Shown here: one piece after another, positions 7,745-11,981 of the stretch
How the letters are laid out: each line of letters opens with the position of its first letter
Position numbering within the stretch: the first letter of the stretch is position 1
Assembly: GCA_938074585.1 (NCBI GenBank)
Contig: CALJEW010000302.1
Coordinates: forward strand, 1 to 11,981
Length of the DNA: 11,981 bases
DNA from: an uncultured Rhodospirillales bacterium
GTDB lineage: Bacteria > Pseudomonadota > Alphaproteobacteria > Rhodospirillales > Casp-alpha2
Reading direction: 5' to 3'
Translations under genes and position numbers: made by a program
Notes under the pieces: model-generated
Seen by the model: the letters and a program-made list of their open reading frames with translations, nothing else
Told to the model about the DNA's origin: nothing
The model's database searches: none

Positions 7745-8315
7745 AAGGTATCCCCCAAAATCAATATGCAATCATACCGACGCGCCATCATCATTAAGAA
7801 AAGCCCGTTACTATCTTGCGCCGTTTTTACAGTTTTAAGCGTGAACTGTTTAATTTGAGCATCGATGACTTTCCCATGGGAATGACCATACTCAGCACCA
7901 AAAATAAGGGCCTTATCTGACAGAAAAGATGCGAGCGTATTGTTTCTTAGCGCTTTTTCGTTATTTGCACGAACAATCGCAATGGTCTGCTTGTCTTGAT
8001 GGAAGTTTTTTGAGAACACCCCATGTTCGGACCGAGTGGATGCTTTATTCCAGCCAACGGCACACAAGGGTTGGCGGTTCTACTTGATGATTTTAAGATG
8101 TCGCCCGATTGGCATCAGAACCCAATTAGCGGCAATTCCAGCCCGCTCAAGAAGAACCGTTGCCCGTATTTCCACCACACCACCAACACCCCCCTCCCTC
8201 GCCCCATTTTCACCGTAAAAGGAGATTGCTCCGCATACATAACCTTCTATGCATCCGCTTGAGATAAACACATAGGGTCTAGTTGCGTTAAAGCGAAAGC
8301 AAGTAACGCGATCAT
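7745..8315 (-). pseudogene. Family-3 periplasmic solute-binding protein, 3'-truncated remnant
   Basis: On the minus strand an ATG at 8313-8315 begins a 22-residue secretion-signal-like segment, MIALLAFALTQLDPMCLSQ then ADA. It is followed by TAG at 8247-8249. The same frame gives KVMYAEQSPFT. A frameshift near 8211-8222 leads to YGENGAREGGVGGVVEI and LLERAGIAANWVLMPIGRHL, the start of an amino-acid/polar-compound binding domain. A second in-frame TAG at 8080-8082 is followed by LCAVGWNKASTR, FSKNFHQDKQTIAIVRANNE, LIFGAEYGHSHGKVID and ARRYDCILI. Homology stops near 7750, where the serine-hydrolase remnant starts from the other strand. Intact relatives are about 240-270 residues, so the last quarter is gone. 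The match to the solute-binding family is from remembered patterns, so the subfamily is uncertain. It lies 28 bases after msrB on the same strand. Confidence 0.68.
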
Positions 8316-8343
8316 CTTTTTTTATAGCAAAATTTTAGAGCCT

Positions 8344-8742
8344 TTAATCAGTCGAAGGAATTAAGTTTAAAGCGGCAGAATTCATACAATAACGCAGGCC
8401 GGTCGGTTCTGGCCCATCGGGGAAAACGTGGCCTAAGTGGGCATCGCATTTTGCACAAACGGTCTCTATCCGATGGGCAAGCAAGCTGTTGTCGTCTTTT
8501 TCGCCCACAGCATTTTCTGAAATGGGCTGAAAATAACTGGGCCAACCGCTTCTAGAATCATATTTAGCTTCAGATGAAAAAAGCGGGTTTCCACAGCAGG
8601 CACACTGATAAACGCCGACGTCTTTGCAGCCATCATAAATACCAGTAAAGGCGCGTTCAGTTGCCCCGTTTCGGGTAACTTCGAACGCCTCTTCCGATAA
8701 CAATTCCCGCCATTCGGCTTCGGTTTTTACGACTTTTTCCAT
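8344..8742 (-). CDS. msrB: Peptide-methionine (R)-S-oxide reductase MsrB, 132 aa
   Basis: MsrB reduces methionine-R-sulfoxide in proteins back to methionine, repairing oxidative damage; this one has no signal peptide and should be cytoplasmic. All family marks are present: two zinc-binding CxxC pairs (Cys47/Cys50 in CACC and Cys96/Cys99 in CAKC), the GWPSYFQP segment at 66-73, HLGHVFPDGPEPTGLRYC at 102-119 and the catalytic Cys119 in RYCMNSAAL. The length is typical for a single-domain MsrB. The ATG at 8740-8742 has AAGGA seven bases upstream. It stands alone apart from the solute-binding-protein remnant 28 bases downstream; no msrA is in the window. Confidence 0.96.
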   Translation of the reverse strand: MEKVVKTEAEWRELLSEEAFEVTRNGATERAFTGIYDGCKDVGVYQCACCGNPLFSSEAKYDSRSGWPSYFQPISENAVGEKDDNSLLAHRIETVCAKCDAHLGHVFPDGPEPTGLRYCMNSAALNLIPSTD

Positions 8743-8837
8743 TGAAATTCCTTCTAATCAGACTATTGATCTACATCCAATAAATTAGCTTATATAGACT
8801 TATCAATGTTGATATAAAGGAATATGGCGTTAATGCA
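8743..8837. other. Intergenic spacer between ThDP enzyme stop and msrB start
   Basis: These 95 AT-rich bases follow the end of the ThDP/ACAD operon and precede msrB on the same strand. A perfect 12-base palindrome TTAATGCATTAA (8830-8841) overlaps the ThDP stop codon. It lacks a GC-rich stem or T-run, so it is not a convincing terminator. The msrB promoter should lie here, but I see no clear -35/-10 pair. Confidence 0.3.
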
Positions 8838-10445
8838 TTAAATATTTCCGTCGTAGGCTTTGCGTTCAATAGGGCATGCAATCAGGGTAAAGGTATCGCG
8901 CGATTGCGATTTGATCAGCTCAGCTTCTAAAGAAACCTCATCCGTGACCGTAACACCCACGCCCCCCATCGCATTAGCAACGGCAGCAAAATCAGTTCCA
9001 CCGAAATCAACCCCCAAATTATCATACCCAGAACCGCGTTGTTTTAATTCGATCAATGCCAATGATTCATCAACAAACACAACAATAGGAACGGCCATTT
9101 TTTGATCTCTGGCGGTTGCCAAATCGCCCAAAATCATTTCTATTCCCGCATCGCCACAAAACGCAATAACCGGGCGTTCAGGTTCCGCCAATTTACGCCC
9201 CAACGCCAACGGCATAGCAACGCCCATGGTGCATAAAGCGGTCGATTGCATCAGCCCACGGGGCTCATAACATTCCCATGCTTGGCTTAGCAATATGCGG
9301 TGCGCGCCCGTATCAACGGCGGCAATTGTATTGCGCGGCATGGCGCGGCGTGCCGCGGCAACAATGGCATGTGCACCCCAATGCCCATCTCCGGCAAAGG
9401 CTTTTTTAAGGGCAGCGCGGACTAATGATGGGCGATTGTTGGGCCAGATTTCTCTACTCTGCCCCCCTTCGCTTAATGCATTCAAGCCCGCGCCCACATG
9501 ACCAACAAAACTTATTGATGCTTGGTGTACGTAATGGGTGTTAGGGCCATCGCTAAATTCAATAACAGTTTTTTCAGGCCCCCATGCATTGACCCAGCTT
9601 GAGCGCATTTCAATGGGATCGTAGCCAGCCAAAATAATCAGATCACTTTCCGCAACCAGCGGAAAAATAATTTCATCAGCTTTTGGCGACAAACCAACAC
9701 CACCCAAAGCCAAAGCATCATCTTCTGCTAAGACGCCTTTGGCTTTGTAAGTCGTCAATAGGGGGATGTTGAATTTATGACAAAAATCAGAAACATCTTT
9801 CGCCGCTCTTTTATGTAAAACTTCAACACCAGCAATCATCAACGGGCGCTTGGCATTTTCCAAAGCAGTCCGCGCTGCCACGAATTCAGGGCCTTCAACC
9901 GGGCCTGAAATGGCGGGCGTCACCCGGCGAACAGGCGCCGGTATATTTTGCTCCTTAGTTGCCAATGAAATCGGTACATCAATATGAACTGGGCCGGGCT
10001 TGCCATCCATAGAAATGGCAACGGCTTTATCGATGATCACATCAATTGCCCCATCGGCCATGGTGAATGTCGCTTTGGTAACAGATTTTAAAAGCGTGCA
10101 ATGATCAAACACTTGGTGCGTGTACGTTTGCGCAACATCTGCATCAACGCAGCCGGTTAAATAAATCAACGGCACTTGATCTTGGTAAGCGTTAACAATC
10201 GCGTTGACCGCATTGGCAACGCCGGGGCCAACTGTTGCTAATAAAACGCACGGCGCTTCGGTAAAATGATGGGTGCCTTCAGCCATGAAACCGCCCGGGT
10301 TTTCATGTTTGACCAAAACGAACTTCATCCCGGCGCGTTTAAGGCCGTCCATCAGTTCCAAAACTTCTCCGCCCGGGATGCCAAAGGCATGGCGACAGCC
10401 CGCATCATAAAGGCGCTGGGCAATAATATCAGCTGTGCTAGGCAT
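8838..10445 (-). CDS. Thiamine diphosphate-dependent enzyme, acetolactate synthase large subunit-like, 535 aa
   Basis: This is a three-domain ThDP enzyme of the pyruvate oxidase/acetolactate synthase group, probably a cytoplasmic homo-oligomer. The N-terminal PYR domain has FGIPGGEVLELMD (21-33) and the activating Glu48 in KHENPGG, followed by LATVGPGVANAVNAIVNAYQ. The central domain spans roughly 185-335. The C-terminal PP domain starts its cofactor motif at GDAGIEM (431-437), with the second metal position 27 residues after Asp432 as Asp459 in FVDES, where Asn is usual. FAD-binding features of true acetolactate synthase cannot be confirmed, and no small regulatory subunit is present. It could be a 2-oxoacid decarboxylase, a carboligase or a relative of sulfoacetaldehyde acetyltransferase. 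Its ATG overlaps the end of the acyl-CoA-dehydrogenase-like gene by 8 bases and has AAAGGA within that gene, so the two are translationally coupled and probably serve one pathway. Confidence 0.88.
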   Translation of the reverse strand: MPSTADIIAQRLYDAGCRHAFGIPGGEVLELMDGLKRAGMKFVLVKHENPGGFMAEGTHHFTEAPCVLLATVGPGVANAVNAIVNAYQDQVPLIYLTGCVDADVAQTYTHQVFDHCTLLKSVTKATFTMADGAIDVIIDKAVAISMDGKPGPVHIDVPISLATKEQNIPAPVRRVTPAISGPVEGPEFVAARTALENAKRPLMIAGVEVLHKRAAKDVSDFCHKFNIPLLTTYKAKGVLAEDDALALGGVGLSPKADEIIFPLVAESDLIILAGYDPIEMRSSWVNAWGPEKTVIEFSDGPNTHYVHQASISFVGHVGAGLNALSEGGQSREIWPNNRPSLVRAALKKAFAGDGHWGAHAIVAAARRAMPRNTIAAVDTGAHRILLSQAWECYEPRGLMQSTALCTMGVAMPLALGRKLAEPERPVIAFCGDAGIEMILGDLATARDQKMAVPIVVFVDESLALIELKQRGSGYDNLGVDFGGTDFAAVANAMGGVGVTVTDEVSLEAELIKSQSRDTFTLIACPIERKAYDGNI

Positions 10446-11652
10446 TTGATTTTCCTTTCGGCATGTTCAAATAACCGTCGCGGGTTTGGGGGAATTTGCG
10501 GTTCAGGATTTTGCTGGCAACTAAGTTGCGTAACACCTGCGCTGTGCCCCCACCAATCGTAAACATTCGTGCGTCCCGGCACATACGCTCGATCGGTAAA
10601 TTGCGGGAGTAGCCCATGGCACCATGGATCTGTAACGCATCATTTGTGACTTTAATCGCCATGTCAGATGCCAAAATTTTACCTTGGGCTGCAAGCAGCA
10701 TATCTGGGAATTCTACACCCTCAATTTCAGCACTCGCGGCGGCACGATAAACCATTGTTTGTGCGCCTGCTATTTGTGTAATCATATCAGCCAGCATCCA
10801 TTGCAACCCTTGAAATTCGCAAATTGGCCGGCCAAACTGTTCGCGGCTTTGGGCGTATTCTAGCGCCAGTTCGTAAGCCCCTTCAGCAATTCCCATTGCA
10901 ACCGTTGCAGCACCAACGCGTTGCGAATTATAAGCGTTCATTAAGCCCGCAAATCCACGGCGAATACCGCTTGGGGGTACGACCATCATGTCTTCTGAAA
11001 CAACCATATCTTTGAACAAAATTTCGCGCTCAGGAATACCGCGCAATCCCATGGTGGGTTCCCGCTCGCCTATAATCAAGCCTCCTGTTACATCGCGTAC
11101 TGCAATAAAACCAGCGATCCCAAGCTCCGTCCCGTTATCAAATACACGGGCAAAAATAAGATGCAATTTGGAAACTCCACCCCCGGTGATCCAATGCTTT
11201 TTACCGTTGATAACGTAAGTGTTGCCCTTTTTATCAGCCCGCGTTGTCATATCGGTTGCCGCACTTCCGGCATTTGGTTCTGTTATGCAAATCGCTGGTT
11301 TGTCACCGGCGAGAACAAGTTCTGCAGCTAACTTTTTTTGTTTTTCCGAGCCATAACTCATGATGGCGCCAATAGCGCCCATGTTGGCTTCAACTGCAAT
11401 TCGCCCAGTTACACCACAAACTTTAGCCATTTCTTCAACAACCAACACCGCATCTAAATAGCTGGCACCACGTCCACCATATTTAGTCGGTACCGTCATT
11501 CCCATAAACCCAGCTTTCGTAAGAACCTCAACATTATTCCATGGGTATTGTTCACTCCTGTCCACTTTGGCGGCGTGAGGTGCTATTTGTTCTTCTGCAA
11601 GCTGACGCGCTGTTGCTTGAATCTCCAAATGGGCTGGTGACAATTCATACAT
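10438..11652 (-). CDS. Acyl-CoA dehydrogenase-fold protein lacking a catalytic base; candidate 3-sulfinopropionyl-CoA desulfinase-like, 404 aa
   Basis: The length and order of motifs are those of the acyl-CoA dehydrogenase superfamily: FAD/substrate segments CITEPNAGSAATDM (122-135), INGKKHWITGGG (148-159), SREQFGRPICEFQGLQ (269-284) and QIHGAMGYSRNLPIERMCRD (341-360). The usual base in IYEGT is replaced: this site reads TIGGGT, putting Gly368 at the Glu position. The alternative base position used by isovaleryl- and long-chain enzymes reads YNSQR with Gln244. Arg84 occurs in VTGR (81-84). As I recall, the 3-sulfinopropionyl-CoA desulfinase of Advenella has Gln246, Gly366 and an essential Arg84 and no dehydrogenase activity, so a desulfinase-like role is a reasoned hypothesis. 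ATG at 11650-11652 has AGGA seven bases upstream. The gene leads the two-gene operon with the ThDP enzyme. Another non-oxidative role remains possible. Confidence 0.85.
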   Translation of the reverse strand: MYELSPAHLEIQATARQLAEEQIAPHAAKVDRSEQYPWNNVEVLTKAGFMGMTVPTKYGGRGASYLDAVLVVEEMAKVCGVTGRIAVEANMGAIGAIMSYGSEKQKKLAAELVLAGDKPAICITEPNAGSAATDMTTRADKKGNTYVINGKKHWITGGGVSKLHLIFARVFDNGTELGIAGFIAVRDVTGGLIIGEREPTMGLRGIPEREILFKDMVVSEDMMVVPPSGIRRGFAGLMNAYNSQRVGAATVAMGIAEGAYELALEYAQSREQFGRPICEFQGLQWMLADMITQIAGAQTMVYRAAASAEIEGVEFPDMLLAAQGKILASDMAIKVTNDALQIHGAMGYSRNLPIERMCRDARMFTIGGGTAQVLRNLVASKILNRKFPQTRDGYLNMPKGKSNA

Positions 11653-11760
11653 GGGAGTGTCCTATTTAAAATTTAGGGGATTAAAAATAATTAAAGATAT
11701 CATACGTCAAGGAACAACATGAGAAAAACGAATAATTTTAAACAATGACATAAATATAAA
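11653..11760. promoter_or_regulatory. Intergenic region upstream of the ACAD/ThDP operon
   Basis: These 108 very AT-rich bases lie between the LysR-type regulator stop and the ACAD-like start, all on the minus strand. They contain the ACAD ribosome binding site (AGGA on the minus strand near 11660-11663). They may hold the operon promoter, or the operon may be read through from the regulator. I see no clear terminator hairpin and no confident LysR box. Confidence 0.3.
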
Positions 11761-11981
11761 TCACTCTATTGCATAACGCTTCACCATTTCTGTATACAAA
11801 AGCCGGACCAATTCTGATTTTGGATTTTGTGTTCGCTCAACCAAGCCAATGGCCCGCTGAACCGGCGGATTGCCAAAGGGTACAACACGCACACCTGGTG
11901 GGAACGGATCGATAATAGGGCGCTTTGGAACAACGGAAACACCTAAGCCGCTAGCAACCATAATTGAGACCACTTCTAAAC
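11761..11981 (-). CDS. LysR-type transcriptional regulator, C-terminal part (cut by window edge)
   Basis: The open frame enters from the window edge and ends at TGA 11761-11763. It gives about 73 residues that fit the end of a LysR effector-binding domain. LEVVSIMVASGLGVSVVPKR is the usual 'valid-and-constant' strand and helix, followed by GVRVVPFGNPPVQRAIGLVERT and a terminal helix SELVRLLYTEMVKRYAIE. The DNA-binding half lies beyond the window. It sits directly upstream of the ACAD-like gene on the same strand, so it is the natural candidate regulator of that operon, though LysR genes more often diverge from their targets. The family call is good for a fragment; the target is inference. Confidence 0.8.
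   Translation of the reverse strand, partial: LEVVSIMVASGLGVSVVPKRPIIDPFPPGVRVVPFGNPPVQRAIGLVERTQNPKSELVRLLYTEMVKRYAIE

Noticed and set aside
7405..7797. A 130-codon open frame as a functional short serine hydrolase.
   Set aside because: It would need a TTG start inside the original gene, ends in non-homologous codons and lacks the later active-site motifs of the family.
7708..8067. A 119-codon minus-strand open frame as a separate novel gene.
   Set aside because: The same frame upstream, past a single TAG, and the secretion-signal-like segment in another frame extend it into one solute-binding-protein remnant. The apparent TTG start has no ribosome binding site, and its last ~12 codons are antisense to the hydrolase remnant.
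8830..8841. Perfect palindrome TTAATGCATTAA as an operator or terminator.
   Set aside because: Twelve AT-rich bases overlapping a stop codon can occur by chance. There is no T-run or GC stem, and no second copy was noticed in the window.
8838..10445. Calling the ThDP enzyme ilvB (biosynthetic acetolactate synthase).
   Set aside because: No ilvH-type small subunit or ilvC is adjacent, the cofactor motif is atypical, and it is coupled to an ACAD-fold gene. A catabolic role fits better, so no gene symbol is given.

Overview
This 12 kb window looks like a chromosomal piece of a proteobacterium, most likely an alphaproteobacterium. That is inferred from the style of the MsbA-related ABC exporter, the acyl-CoA dehydrogenase, the MsrB and the hydroxyacid oxidase; nothing here fixes the lineage. 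Base composition is moderate (by eye mid-40s % GC). No rRNA, tRNA, CRISPR array, integrase, transposase or phage gene is visible. There are eight complete genes, two genes cut by the window edges, and three broken genes, which is many pseudogenes for 12 kb.

Layout. 1-340 (-): N-terminal part of an SMP-30/gluconolactonase-type beta-propeller lactonase. 512-1378 (+): aldo/keto reductase with a complete catalytic tetrad, followed after 6 bases by an old pseudogene (1385-2216, +) of a hydroxypyruvate-isomerase-like TIM-barrel sugar isomerase. 2229-2918 (-): RraA/HMG-aldolase-family protein. 3034-4209 (+): FMN-dependent alpha-hydroxyacid dehydrogenase of the mandelate/lactate dehydrogenase family. 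4206-6002 (-): MsbA-like ABC half-exporter, overlapping the previous gene tail to tail by 4 bases. 6147-7325 (+): MFS transporter of the fosmidomycin-resistance type. 7333-~7740 (+): 5' part of a serine beta-lactamase-like hydrolase pseudogene. It abuts ~7745-8315 (-), a 3'-truncated pseudogene of a family-3 periplasmic solute-binding protein. 8344-8742 (-): methionine-R-sulfoxide reductase MsrB. 8838-10445 (-) and 10438-11652 (-): a translationally coupled pair, a thiamine-diphosphate enzyme and an acyl-CoA-dehydrogenase-fold protein. 11761-11981 (-): C-terminus of a LysR-type regulator.

How the genes may work together. The left third (lactonase, aldo/keto reductase, lost sugar isomerase, RraA-type aldolase, hydroxyacid dehydrogenase) resembles catabolism of sugar acids or 2-hydroxy/2-oxo acids, with one step now dead. 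The right end (LysR regulator, ACAD-fold enzyme, ThDP enzyme, all on the minus strand) looks like a regulated catabolic operon.

The most interesting item is the ACAD-fold protein. It lacks a carboxylate at both known catalytic-base sites (Gln244 and Gly368) and carries Arg84. As I recall the literature, this is the residue pattern described for 3-sulfinopropionyl-CoA desulfinase (Gln246/Gly366/Arg84 in Advenella). A desulfinase, or another non-oxidative activity, is therefore a real possibility for this locus.
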